DNA of 64,000 nucleotides from an uncultured Bryobacteraceae bacterium (GTDB taxonomy: Bacteria > Acidobacteriota > Terriglobia > Bryobacterales > Bryobacteraceae), in assembly GCA_938003835.1 (NCBI GenBank), contig CALKXJ010000008.1, forward strand, positions 248,001-312,000, given 5' to 3'. Shown piece after piece: positions 8,828 through 18,700 of this stretch. Positions within the stretch are counted from its first letter, which is position 1. Each line of letters opens with the position of its first letter. The position numbers and the translations under genes are program-made. Under the pieces are notes generated by a model, which was not told where the DNA came from, ran no database searches, and worked only from the letters and a program-made list of their open reading frames with translations.

Positions 8828-10636
8828 ATGCGAAGACGCGATCTGCTCATTTCGGCTGTGATGCCGTGGTTCGGCGCCTCCTCCGACTGGCGCCGCATCG
8901 AGCGCAACGGCCGGGTCCTCTCGTTCTACCGGGAAGCGGAGGGTTCGGAGCTGGTGCTGCTCACGGATACCCGGCGCGATGCAATCGAGCTTCGCACCGG
9001 CTCGAAGGCGGACGTGGTGGCGCCGGAGGCGGAGGCGCATCTGCTCGAGCGGCCGAAAGAGTTCTGGATGGCGTTCCTCGCCAGACGCTACCACGATTAC
9101 GCCGCGATCAACACCAAGGTCCCAATCGAGCCGGTGCGCGTCAGCCGCAAGGTGCGCGACGGGGACCGCATCGAATGGCAGGGCCTTCGCTTTGAGGTGG
9201 TGGCGACGCCGGGCTGGACGCCGGGCGCGGTCTCCTATCTGGTGGAGCTCGACGACAGGCGCGTGGCCTACACGGGCGGTTTGATCCTCGCCGGCGGCCG
9301 GCTGCCGGATCTTTATAGTTTGCAGGAGGCCATCCCGGAGCTCAAGCTCCGCGCCTACCACGGCTATGCAGCCCGCGCCTCGCAGTTGATCGCCAGCCTC
9401 CGCCGACTCGCGGCACGCCGGCCGGACGTGCTGGTGCCTTCGCGCGGGGAGGCGATTCTCGAGCCGGCCGCCGCCATCGAGGCGCTGATCGCACGGCTCA
9501 AGCGCGTCTTCCAGGAGCATTTCTCCACCGATGCGCTTCGCTGGTACTTCGGCGACGAGCACTGGCAGAAGCGGGCCGGGCGCCTGCTCGAAGGGGCGGC
9601 GCCGGAGCCCATGCCGATGGCTGAAACGGCCCCGTTGCCCGGCTGGATCCGGGCGATCGGCAACTCACGCCTGATCGTTTCAGAAAGCGGCGAGGCGCTG
9701 CTGGTGGACTGCGGCTACGACAAGGTCATCGCGGAGCTCGAGGAGCTGCGCCGCCAGGACATGATCACGCGCCTGGTGGGAATCTTCGTCACGCACTATC
9801 ATGACGATCACACCGACAGGGTCGAGCAGTGCGCCGGGCGCTTCTCCTGCCCGGTCTACACGACGGAGATCCAGCGCGCGGTGCTGGAACAGCCTTCTCG
9901 TTTCTATCTGCCCTGCCTGACTACGGAGCCGGTGCGGCGGCTCGAAGCGCGGCGCCACTCGAGCCGCATGAAATGGCAGGAATACGAGCTCACCTTTCTG
10001 GACTTCCCCGGCCAGACCTATTACCACAGCGCCCTGCTGGTGCGGCGGGGCGGCCGCGAAACCGTTTGCTTTGTCGGCGACTCGTTTACGCCATCCGGCA
10101 TGGACGACTACTGTTTGCGCAACCGCTGCCTGCTCGGCGACGACGACGGCTACCTGCGCTGTTTACGGCTGGTGGAAGAACTGCCGGCGGGTACGTTCCT
10201 CGTCAACCAGCATGTCGAGCCGATGTTCCGCTTCACGCGGGCGCAGATCGAGTTCATGAAGGCTTCCTTCGAACGGCGCCGCGCCGCGATCGGAGAGCTT
10301 ACTGGTTGGCCTCATCCTAGCTTCGCCGTCGACGACCAGTGGGTGCGCTTCGATCCCTACGAGTGGAGCGGCGGCGCGCCGGTGCGCCTTTCTCTGGCAG
10401 TTCTTAACCACGCCGCGCGGCCGCTTGAATGTGCGCTGAGCCTCGAGCTGCCCGAGGGCTGGCGCGCGGGCCGCAGCGCGTTTCGTGCGACGCTCGCGCC
10501 GCGCCGCGAAACCCGGTTCCCCGTCGAGCTCGCACCCCCGCCGGGCGCGAGCGGCCTTCACGTCGTCGGGGCGGCCGTCCGGCTGGCGGGCGTGGACGTA
10601 GCAGAATCCGCAGAGTGCCTGGTTCGCCTGAGTTGA
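8828..10636 (+). CDS. tandem metallo-beta-lactamase-fold hydrolase with inactive first copy
   Basis: 602-residue protein made of two MBL-like halves and a C-terminal beta-sandwich. The second half (about 265-480) has a full metal site: THYHDDH (H323, H325, D327, H328), a later H in FPGQTYYHS, D in VGDSF and H in VNQHVEP. The first half (about 25-240) keeps the fold landmarks (ATPGWTPGAVSYLVE, AYTGG, VLVPSRGE) but lacks the HxHxDH loop, and the usual His of TPGHTPG is Trp, so it should not bind metal. Residues about 500-600 look like an Ig/NEW3-type domain. The N-terminus MRRRDLLISAV may be a weak Tat-type signal. Substrate unknown. Convergent with the next gene. Confidence 0.75.
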   Translation: MRRRDLLISAVMPWFGASSDWRRIERNGRVLSFYREAEGSELVLLTDTRRDAIELRTGSKADVVAPEAEAHLLERPKEFWMAFLARRYHDYAAINTKVPIEPVRVSRKVRDGDRIEWQGLRFEVVATPGWTPGAVSYLVELDDRRVAYTGGLILAGGRLPDLYSLQEAIPELKLRAYHGYAARASQLIASLRRLAARRPDVLVPSRGEAILEPAAAIEALIARLKRVFQEHFSTDALRWYFGDEHWQKRAGRLLEGAAPEPMPMAETAPLPGWIRAIGNSRLIVSESGEALLVDCGYDKVIAELEELRRQDMITRLVGIFVTHYHDDHTDRVEQCAGRFSCPVYTTEIQRAVLEQPSRFYLPCLTTEPVRRLEARRHSSRMKWQEYELTFLDFPGQTYYHSALLVRRGGRETVCFVGDSFTPSGMDDYCLRNRCLLGDDDGYLRCLRLVEELPAGTFLVNQHVEPMFRFTRAQIEFMKASFERRRAAIGELTGWPHPSFAVDDQWVRFDPYEWSGGAPVRLSLAVLNHAARPLECALSLELPEGWRAGRSAFRATLAPRRETRFPVELAPPPGASGLHVVGAAVRLAGVDVAESAECLVRLS

Positions 10637-10652
10637 CCGCGCTGCGCCCGGT

Positions 10653-11399
10653 CTAGAAGCGGGGCAGCGCGCGCAGGATCGAGTCGCTCGAGACGCCGCT
10701 CGGAAGCTCCACCGAGTGCACCGTCCTCCAGTTGCGGTCCTTGGCGCCGATATAGGTGACCTCCTTGCGGTCGGCGCCCATCAGGATCAGGGTGAGCGAG
10801 AGGTTGGGGTATTCGAGCGCCAGGTATTGCCGCTCGCCCTCCTCGGATTTCCAGTGCTCCCGCGCCGGCGGGCCGAATCTCCTCACGATCGTGTGGTAGT
10901 TGTCCTGGGCGGTGAGGCCGAGATCCTGCTGGAGAACGGTCTCGAAGCTGACGCGGTTCGGCTGCTGGTGAGTTCGAAAGAAAGCCACCAGAATGAAGGT
11001 CGCCAGAACCCCGGTGACGAGCGACGTCAGGATGAGGCGGCCGATGCGCCGTTCCGTGGGCGAGTCCGTCGGGGCGGGCGGTGGAGGCGGCGGGGTTGTC
11101 GCAGCGGGTCGCGCCGCAGCGGGGATTTCGATTACGCGGCGGTGATGAGGCCAGAGCGCCCCGCCCTTGTATTCGAGCTCCTGCTTGAGCCCGACGATCA
11201 TCACGGGCTTGTCGATCTGGGAAACCTCGCCCAGGTAGCGCCGCGGCACCCAAACCTGGAGGTCCGTCTTGGTGTTCGCCACCCGAACCTCGCTCCAGGT
11301 TTCGTCTTGGAAGACCCATTCGTTGTGCTCGACGCCCAGGATCGGGGGATAGAATGAGAACGGACGGCCGGCGAAGCTGGCGAGTTCGGGCGCGGACAT
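10653..11399 (-). CDS. uncharacterised single-pass membrane protein
   Basis: I do not recognise a family for this 248-residue protein. A soluble N-terminal domain of about 95 residues (tryptophan-rich, e.g. NEWVFQDETW and LQVWVPRRYLG) is followed by a Pro/Ala linker with a run of prolines (about 100-110), one transmembrane helix (about 120-139, ILTSLVTGVLATFILVAFF) and a C-terminal domain of about 105 residues containing RFGPPAREHW and a YLALEYPNLSLTLIL strand pair. With no signal peptide, the N-terminal domain is probably cytoplasmic and the C-terminal domain periplasmic. A TAAGAT hexamer (11411-11416) ends 11 nt before the ATG. Divergent from the second sulfatase. Confidence 0.7.
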   Translation of the reverse strand: MSAPELASFAGRPFSFYPPILGVEHNEWVFQDETWSEVRVANTKTDLQVWVPRRYLGEVSQIDKPVMIVGLKQELEYKGGALWPHHRRVIEIPAAARPAATTPPPPPPAPTDSPTERRIGRLILTSLVTGVLATFILVAFFRTHQQPNRVSFETVLQQDLGLTAQDNYHTIVRRFGPPAREHWKSEEGERQYLALEYPNLSLTLILMGADRKEVTYIGAKDRNWRTVHSVELPSGVSSDSILRALPRF

Positions 11400-11448
11400 T
11401 CGTCGCTCTCATCTTAGCGCAGGCCGTTGTTCGCACCGGTTGAAACCC

Positions 11449-13023
11449 ATGGGAATGAAAGCTGCTGTCGGAATCACGGCGGCGCTGGCGGCCCTATCCT
11501 GCGGCCCTGCGCGCGAAGTCGAAGACACGCGGCCGAACGTCGTACTGATCGTCGGCGACGACATCGGCTACTCGGACCTGGGCGCTTACGGGGGTGAGAT
11601 CGACACGCCGGTGCTCGACCGGCTGGCGCGCGGCGGGATGCGCTTCACGCGCTTTTACACGAGCAACATGTGCGTGCCCACGCGCGCTTCCCTGTTGACC
11701 GGCATCTACCACACGCTGGCGCTCGAGGACGGCGAGGGCCAGATGCGCCTGCGGCGTGAGGCCGTGACCGTGGCCGAGTGGCTCCGCCAGGCCGGTTATC
11801 TCACCTTCATGGCCGGCAAGTGGCACCTGGCGCGCCCGGACGATCCATCCGCGTTTCCGGTCGGACGTGGTTTTGGGCAGTTCTTCGGCACGCTATACGG
11901 GGCAGGGAGTTACTTTGCCCCCGCCTCGCTCATGCGGAACGATCGGAGCATCGAGGCGGAGGCCTACCGGCCGGACTTCTATTACACCGACGCGATCAGC
12001 GAGGCGGCGGAATCGTTCGTCCGGGAGGCAAGCGCGAGCAAGAAGCCGTTCTTCCTCTACGTCGCCTATACCGCTGCGCACTGGCCTCTGCACGCCCCCG
12101 AGGAGGAGATCGCCAAATACCGCGGGCGCTTTGCCAGGGGCTGGGACGTGCTGCGCGGCGAGCGGCACGAGCGGATGAAGAAGCTGGGCGTCGTCCATCC
12201 CGACTGGCCGCTTTCGCCCAGGGATCCGAACGTGCCGCCCTGGGAGCGGGCGCCGCATCGGGCCTGGCAGGAGCGGCGCATGGAGGTTTACGCGGCGCAG
12301 ATCGACCGGATGGATCAGGGTATCGGGCGGATTGTCCGCGCGCTCGAGGAGACCGCCGAGCTGGAAAACACGCTGATCCTGTTTCAGTCCGACAACGGGG
12401 CCTGTTACGTCGAGTACGCGCCGAATCGCAAGGGTCCGCATCTGCCCGAGCGGACGCGCGACGGCCGCCCGGTGCGGCCGGGCAATCTGCCTGAGCTCAT
12501 GCCGGGGGGCGAGGACACCTACCAGAGCTACGGCTACGGCTGGGCGAACCTGAGCAACACGCCCTTCCGGCTGTTCAAGCAGTACGACCACGAAGGCGGC
12601 ATCCGTTCCCCTCTCATCGTTCACTGGCCGGCTCGCGTTCGCGCCAACACCATCACCGATCAGGTGGCGCATGTGATCGACGTCGCGCCCACGATCCTGG
12701 ACGCGGCCGGCGTCCGCCCGGCGCGGGTTTTCGAGGGCCGGAGGGTGCTCGAGATGTGCGGCTCGACGCTGATGCCGGTGCTCGAGGGCGAGCGGCGCCG
12801 GCCGCACGACGCGCTCTTCTGGAAGTGGGCGCGCGGCAAGGCGGTGCGGCGCGAGCGCTGGAAGCTGGTTTCGGCCGAGGGCGCACCCTGGGAGCTTTAC
12901 GACATCGAGGCCGACGGGACCGAGCTCCGGAACCTCGCCAAAGAAAGACCTTTCGAAGTACAGCAGCTCGAGGCACTCTTCAAGGCCTGGGAGGCGCTCA
13001 CCCTGGAGCAGCGGCTCCGGTAG
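11449..13023 (+). CDS. lipoprotein sulfatase (arylsulfatase family)
   Basis: Second formylglycine-type sulfatase, 524 residues. The N-terminus MGMKAAVGITAALAALSCGP ends in a lipobox (LSC), so the enzyme is probably a lipoprotein. NVVLIVGDDIGYSDLG gives the metal Asp pair, C75 of C-V-P-T-R is the formylglycine precursor, and AGKWHLA, SDNGACY and HEGGIRSPLI also fit. The frame is open to a TTG at 11440; the ATG at 11449 (or 11455) is preferred because it precedes the signal peptide. It differs from the first sulfatase in length and in an extended insert (about 215-290), so the two probably act on different sulfate positions. Confidence 0.9.
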   Translation: MGMKAAVGITAALAALSCGPAREVEDTRPNVVLIVGDDIGYSDLGAYGGEIDTPVLDRLARGGMRFTRFYTSNMCVPTRASLLTGIYHTLALEDGEGQMRLRREAVTVAEWLRQAGYLTFMAGKWHLARPDDPSAFPVGRGFGQFFGTLYGAGSYFAPASLMRNDRSIEAEAYRPDFYYTDAISEAAESFVREASASKKPFFLYVAYTAAHWPLHAPEEEIAKYRGRFARGWDVLRGERHERMKKLGVVHPDWPLSPRDPNVPPWERAPHRAWQERRMEVYAAQIDRMDQGIGRIVRALEETAELENTLILFQSDNGACYVEYAPNRKGPHLPERTRDGRPVRPGNLPELMPGGEDTYQSYGYGWANLSNTPFRLFKQYDHEGGIRSPLIVHWPARVRANTITDQVAHVIDVAPTILDAAGVRPARVFEGRRVLEMCGSTLMPVLEGERRRPHDALFWKWARGKAVRRERWKLVSAEGAPWELYDIEADGTELRNLAKERPFEVQQLEALFKAWEALTLEQRLR

Positions 13024-13082
13024 GGCGCGCCGCGGTTGCGATACTGCTCACTTATCCATTTCAGTTCTGGAGATCTTCAACG

Positions 13083-14112
13083 ATGCATGTGCCCTTCTAC
13101 GGTCATGTCCGGCAATATCACAATATCCAGGCCGAAATCGACGCCAACATCCGCGAGGTGCTCGAAAGCGGCCAATATGTGATGGGGCGATGCTCAAGCG
13201 CTTCGAGCAGGAGCCGGCGGACTATCACGGCATGAAGTATGCCGTGGGCGTCGGCAACGGGACCGATGCGCTCTGGCTCACCTTTCTGGCGCTCGGTATC
13301 GGACCCGGCGACGAGTGCCTCACCACCACGAATACGTTTTTCGCCACCGCCGAGGCCATCTGGATCGCGAACGCCACTGCCGTCTTCGTCGATTCCGAGG
13401 AGCGCACCAGCTGCATCGACCCGGCGCGGATCGAAGAGGCCATTACCGAAAAGACGACGGCGCTGGTGCCGGTGCACCTCTACGGGCAGTGCGCCGACAT
13501 GAAGCCCATCCGGAAAATTGCCGACAAGTACGACCTGCTGGTGATCGAGGACAACGCCCAGGCCATCGGCGCGCACGGAGACGGCTTCCCCATCGGGGAG
13601 TTGAGCGACGCCGCGACGACCAGCTTCATCACCCAGAAGAACCCGGGGACCTGCGGCGACGGCGGAGCGGTGGTGACCAACCGGGAGGACGTCGACCGGG
13701 CCATCCGGCGGCTGCGCAACCACGGCTCGGAGAAGCGCTCCTGCCACTCGATGGGCTACAACAGCCGCCTGGACGACATTCACGCCGGCGTGCTGAGCGC
13801 GAAACTCAAGCACATCGACCGGTGGAACGACCTGCGGCGAAAATGGGCGGCGCGGTACTCCGAGGGGCTCAAGGAGGCGCAGCACATCACGCTGCCCTAC
13901 GAGAAGCCGGGCTACCGCCACGTCTATCACCTCTATGTCATCGAGACCAAGCGGCCCGAGCAGCGCGACGTTCTCCTTGATTTCCTCAACCGGAACGGCA
14001 TCGACGCCAAGTGCCATTACCCGATCGCGATCCATCAGCAGGCCGGCTACCCGTGGGGCAAACCGGCGCGCATCGCCGGGCCGATGCCCAACTCGGAGCG
14101 CAACGCCGCCTG
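13083..14112 (+). pseudogene. DegT/DnrJ/EryC1-type sugar aminotransferase, frameshifted and 3'-truncated
   Basis: PLP-dependent nucleotide-sugar aminotransferase. The ATG at 13083, with GGAG 10 nt upstream, opens a normal N-terminus (MHVPFYGHVRQYHNIQ...GQYVMG). Near 13,186 the reading shifts: GGGGCGATG would need one extra C to continue as MLKRFEQE in the frame that opens at 13190. That frame holds the bulk of the fold, including GNGTDAL, VIEDNAQAIGAH and the Lys-bearing QKNPGTCGDGG (Lys codon 13637-13639). The last roughly 30 residues typical of the family are missing because the sequence runs directly into an oxidoreductase at about 14,112. Either a real pseudogene or an assembly error. Confidence 0.8.
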
Positions 14113-14988
14113 CGACCTGACGTCTTCTGCTTCTGCACGCTGCCGAATGTCCGCCTTCCGTTGATTCGGGCCGGCATCGAGGCCGGAGCGCGCCTGATCG
14201 CCACGGAGAAACCGATCGCTCTTACCAGCGCCGAAGGTCTCGAGATCCGCAAGATGCCTGAGGGCGCCGGGGTCAAAGCGGTCGTGAGCCGCCAGCACCG
14301 TTACGGCGAGCATTACCGGAGGGTCAAGGAGGTCATCTCGAGCGGTGCAGTGGGACGCATCCACACTGTCTACGGCACGGCGACGGGCTGGATGATGCAC
14401 ATGCTCTCGCACCTCATCGATTACATGCGCTGGTACCACGGCGAGGCGGAAGCCGAATGGGTGATCGCGCAGGCGGCAGGTCGGAGCAAGCTGAACGACG
14501 CCCATCCTTCGCCCGACTACATCGCCGGTTTCATCCACTTCGCCAATGGCGTGCACGGCGTAGTGGAGTGCGGCGCGGGCGCCCGGGACGTGCCGGAGGT
14601 CGACTACTGGTGGCGCAAGTGCCGGATCGGCGCGCAGGGGACCGGCGGCTTCGCCGAGGTGATGACGGGCGGGGGCTGGCGCGCCGTCACCCGCGAGGGA
14701 GCGTTCTCCGGCGGCGGATCGATGCATTACGACCTCGACATGCCGCCCTATATTCCGGAGATTGCCGACTGGCTGGACGATGAGGCCAAACCTCACCCCT
14801 GCCGGTTTGAGAGCGCCTGGCGCGGTTTCGAAATCATGATGGCAATGTGCCGCTCGGCGGCCGCAGGCGGTCAGGTGGCGCTGCCGCTCGAAGGCGGCGC
14901 CGATGAGATCGTGATGCTCCGGGCGGCGGTTCCGGACCGCAAGCTGCTACTCGGCACGGCGTCGAGCGCCAAGGAATACCGCGTCTGA
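14113..14988 (+). pseudogene. Gfo/Idh/MocA oxidoreductase, 5'-truncated remnant
   Basis: Recognisable NAD(P)-dependent Gfo/Idh/MocA sequence from RPDVFCFCTLPNVRLPL onward, but without the N-terminal 60 or so residues that carry the GxGxxG nucleotide loop. The catalytic EKP (ATEKPIAL) is present, and the C-terminal alpha/beta domain is intact to the stop at 14988. It is joined without a gap, in a different frame, to the aminotransferase upstream. A start codon for a free-standing protein exists at 14011 only by reading through aminotransferase sequence. As it stands it cannot form a cofactor-binding enzyme. Confidence 0.78.
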
Positions 14989-14993
14989 CTCCC

Positions 14994-15698
14994 TCAGCCG
15001 ACGAGCGCCGCCCAGCCGGTTTTGAGACCCACATAAACCAGCCAGACTGCGGCGACGCGGGCGAGCGCACCTCGGAAGCGGAGTCCCCGGCAGGTGACCG
15101 AAAAGCCCAGGGCCAATAGCAGCATCACCCAGATCGAAAACAGATCCACGGATCCGGCTAAGGCCCGAAGCCACGCCGGCGAGCCCTCCCCGCGCGCCAA
15201 CCACCCGGCATTCAGCATCAACGGGTTCCGCACGTCAAAACTCTCGGGATCGGCCAGGTGCATCGCCACGATGGCGAGCGCCGAGGCGAGCACCATGGGA
15301 AGGAACGAATATGCAGTGATGGAGAACGCCTGGCGGTAGCGGATCTCGCGGGCCCCCGAGAGGCGGAAGACGCCCAACAGCACCGCAGCCACGGCGAGGT
15401 AGCTCAAGGCGGCGCCGGCGGCGGCCGCGGCGTAACTGAACATGCCGACGAAGCGCGCCTGCTGCGCGATGATCGCCTGTTGCTGTTCCGGCGTGAGCTG
15501 CTCCAGCCGCGGACTGGTGCGCATCTCCTGCTCGAGGAAGCGGTCCCAGCCGATCCGGTGCGAGAAGGCGGCGGTGAAAACAATCGAGACCACGCTAGCC
15601 AGGATGAGCGGCGTCCACCAGCGGGGGCGGGCGGCCAGATCCTCGAAGACCGGCTTGGGGTCCCAGAAGACCCCGACGATGCGGGCGAGCTCGCGCAT
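14994..15698 (-). CDS. YIP1-family integral membrane protein
   Basis: 234-residue membrane protein with the YIP1 layout: a short soluble N-terminus (RIVGVFWDPKPVFEDLAARP, the usual 'fall-off' start of bacterial YIP1 proteins) and about five hydrophobic segments near 28-47, 85-112, 122-147, 180-200 and 208-228. Function in bacteria is not established. A GATAAT box on the minus strand ends 9 nt before the ATG. It faces the damaged Gfo/Idh gene with a gap of only 5 bp. Confidence 0.8.
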   Translation of the reverse strand: MRELARIVGVFWDPKPVFEDLAARPRWWTPLILASVVSIVFTAAFSHRIGWDRFLEQEMRTSPRLEQLTPEQQQAIIAQQARFVGMFSYAAAAAGAALSYLAVAAVLLGVFRLSGAREIRYRQAFSITAYSFLPMVLASALAIVAMHLADPESFDVRNPLMLNAGWLARGEGSPAWLRALAGSVDLFSIWVMLLLALGFSVTCRGLRFRGALARVAAVWLVYVGLKTGWAALVG

Positions 15699-15707
15699 GG
15701 CCAGCCC

Positions 15708-15713
15708 ATTATC
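15708..15713 (-). promoter_or_regulatory. -10-like hexamer for the YIP1 gene
   Basis: GATAAT on the minus strand ends 9 nt upstream of the ATG at 15698, the same geometry as the TAGAAT/TATCAT boxes elsewhere in the window. It falls in the gap after the TonB receptor stop codon. Confidence 0.38.
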
Positions 15714-15752
15714 CCACCGGGCTGCGGGCGCGAGCTGCCCGCAACAAGCCCG

Positions 15753-18700
15753 CTAGAACAGGACTTTCAAGCCGAACTGGATCTCCCGGGGCGAGCCGGC
15801 GCTGGTGATCCGCCCGACGCTGCCCGGCACCGAGATATTGGCGCCCGGGCCGCCGAAATTGGCGTGATTGGGCAGGTTGAAGAACTCGGCCCGGAACTGC
15901 ACCTTCCATTGCTCGGTCACCGAGATGTCCTTGAGCACGCTGACGTCGAAGACGATGTCGCCCGGTGCGAAGAGCATGTTGCGCGCGGAGTTCCCCCAGG
16001 TGTAGGGAGCCGGGGGCGCGAAGGCCGTCGGGTCGAACCAGCGGTAGATTGAGCGCTCCGAGCGGGGCAGCTTGGGATCGCGCAGCACGTCGGCGCGCCC
16101 GCCGAGCCAGCCGGGCAGCGTCGGGCTGAAGCTGACCGAGAAGGGCGGCCCGGTACGCAGGTAGGTGATGCCGGCAATCTGCCATCCGCCGAAGAGGCGC
16201 CCTGCGGCGCCGCCCATGTTCGCAAACCGCTTGCCCGGCCCGAAGGGCAGCTCGTAACTATAGGCGGCGGTGAAGATGTGCCGGCGCACCTGCTCGGAGT
16301 TGCCGCGGTCGGCGCGGACGTTGTGCGGATTTTGCGCGCCACCCACGATGGGGACGTTGTCCAGACCGCGATTCCAGGAATACTCGATCTGGAAGGTCAC
16401 GCCGTTCGAATAGCGCTGAATCGCTTCGAGCTGCAACTGATGGAAGTTGGAGTCGCCGCCCGTGGCCAGCACCTGCACGCCGGCCCAAGGTTGGTAGGGG
16501 CGTAACGGCTGAATCGCGCCGGGCTGCTGCACGCGCGGCAGGTTGATCTCGGCCTGGTAGTAGGGCAGGTGGGTCGACTTGTTGCCCACGTAGGAGGCGC
16601 GCACGCCCAGGCGCGGCCGAATCTCGCGCTCGATGGTGAAGTTCCATTGATAGGACTCGGCATTGCGCGCGTTGCGCTCCACGGCGAAGATGCTTGGGTT
16701 GGGCGAGATGGCGCCGCCGCCCGGGAACGGCCGCTCGAGCGTCAGCGACGGCCTACGGCCGGGCGAGGCCTCGAAGGTCTCCGCCAGCAGGAACGGCGGA
16801 TTGCTCAAACCGAGCTGGAGGTAGCCGATGAAGACCGGCAGAAAGTTGTAATAGGTGCCAAAGCCCGCGCGAATCACCGTGCGGTTGTCGCGGAAGGGCC
16901 GGAAGGCGACGCCCACGCGCGGGCCGATGTTGTTAAAGTCGGTCTCGATCAAGTTCTCGGGCAGGCCGGCATCCTTCGCGAGAACGATGGGGTAGGCCTG
17001 GATTAAGCGCGGGATCGCCAGCGACGAGAAGCGCTCGCCGGAGAGGACCAAGCGACTGGAGGCGAAGTCGAGGTTCGCCATGGCCCGGTCGCGCTCCTTC
17101 CAGGCCGTCTGCACCATGTAGCGAACGCCCACGTTGAGTGTCAAGCGCGGCGAAACCTGAAAGTCATCCTGAAGGAACGCGCTGTAGCGCGTCGAGTATA
17201 GCCCAAGCGGCGGGCTCGACGTCGAACGGTAGGTGAAGTTCGGATAGCCGAGCAGGAAGTCGGCGAAGGCGTGAGCGGGTTGGGCGGCGCGCGCCGGGTT
17301 GTCGTTGGTATAACGTCCGTTGAAGGCAAACCGCCCCAGTCCGGCCTGATTGGCGGCCCAGCCGCCAAGGCCCGGCGTCGAGGGGAAGCCGCCGGCGCGA
17401 TGATTGGCGATGTCGACTCCCATCTTCAGGGTGTGCTTGCCGCGGATCAGCGTGAAGTTGTCCGTGATCTGGCGCGTGCGGCGCGGATTGGCGCCCTCCG
17501 GCCCTACGCCGTAATCACCGATCGAGACGTGCCCGGTGATGTTCATCTGCGGCAGGCCGCCATAGGGAACCGGGTAAAGATCGGGGAAGAGCGAGCGCGG
17601 GTCAAACTCTTTGTTCATGCCGAGCCGATAGTTCACCTGGCGCAGAAAGCCGAAGCGAAACTCGTTGAGCGCCGTCGGGCTGAAGTTGCGCATGTAGGTG
17701 CCGTTGGCGCTTTGGACCGAGTAGCCCCCGCTCTGCCAAGAGCCATACCGCGGCGGGTAGGCCTGGGCCACGAAGTAGGGGTCGCCTTTCGAGTAATTAA
17801 GATTCACCCAGATGGAGTCCCGATCGGTGAAGCGGTGATCGATGCGCGCTAGGTACCGATTGATGTCGGCGATGTTCTTGTTGTTGAAGACGAAGTTGGA
17901 GATGGTGCCGGCCGGGCCGGTCCCGGGCAGGTTCGGCAGCGGCACCCACTCGAGCAGCGCCTTCGAGCGGCGGTCGATGCGTGTGGCGGGAATGCGATTA
18001 TTGGGGAAAGGCTGCTCCGTAAAGGGGTCGACGATCGTGGGCAGGCCCGAGAAATCGCCCTCCCGCATGGCGGCCGTCGCCACCGAGAGCGTATAGGTCG
18101 GCGAAGTGCGCTCCCGCAGGCCCTCGTAAGAGTGGAAGAAGAAGGTCTTGTTCTTGACGATCGGGCCGCCCACCGCATAGCCAAACTCATTGCGGTTGAA
18201 GGGCGGTTTGGGCAATCCGGTGGCGAAGAAGTTCTTGGCGGCATACTCCCTGTTCCGGTTGAACCACAAGAGCGAGCCGTGCAGCTCATTGGTGCCGCTC
18301 CGGGTGACGATGGTCGCGGCCACCGAACCCTCGAACTCCGCCTTCTGATTGTTGGAGTCGATCTTGAATTCACTGATCGAGTCGATGGAGGGGAAGGTGG
18401 TCAGGCCGTGCCGGTACGAGTATGCGCCGCCGCCGTTGCCGGTGTCGTTGTAAGTGACGCCATCGACGTTGAACTGGATGCCGCCCCAGTAGCCGCTGCC
18501 GGCAACACGCGGGTTGGCCGCGCTGTCGGTGGTGACGCCGGCCGAGATGCGGATCAGGCGATCGATACTCCGGCCGTTGAGCGGGATCGCGGTGATGACG
18601 TTGGCTTCGAGGATGTTGCCGATCGTTGCGTTCTCCGAGTTGATGACGGGCGCCGAGGCCTGCACTTCGATCGCCTCGGTCACCGTGCCCGGCTCCAGCG

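Noticed and set aside
12756-13235. Frame of 159 codons spanning the sulfatase end and the aminotransferase start
   Set aside because: Only its last part (from 13083) is coding, as the N-terminus of the frameshifted aminotransferase.
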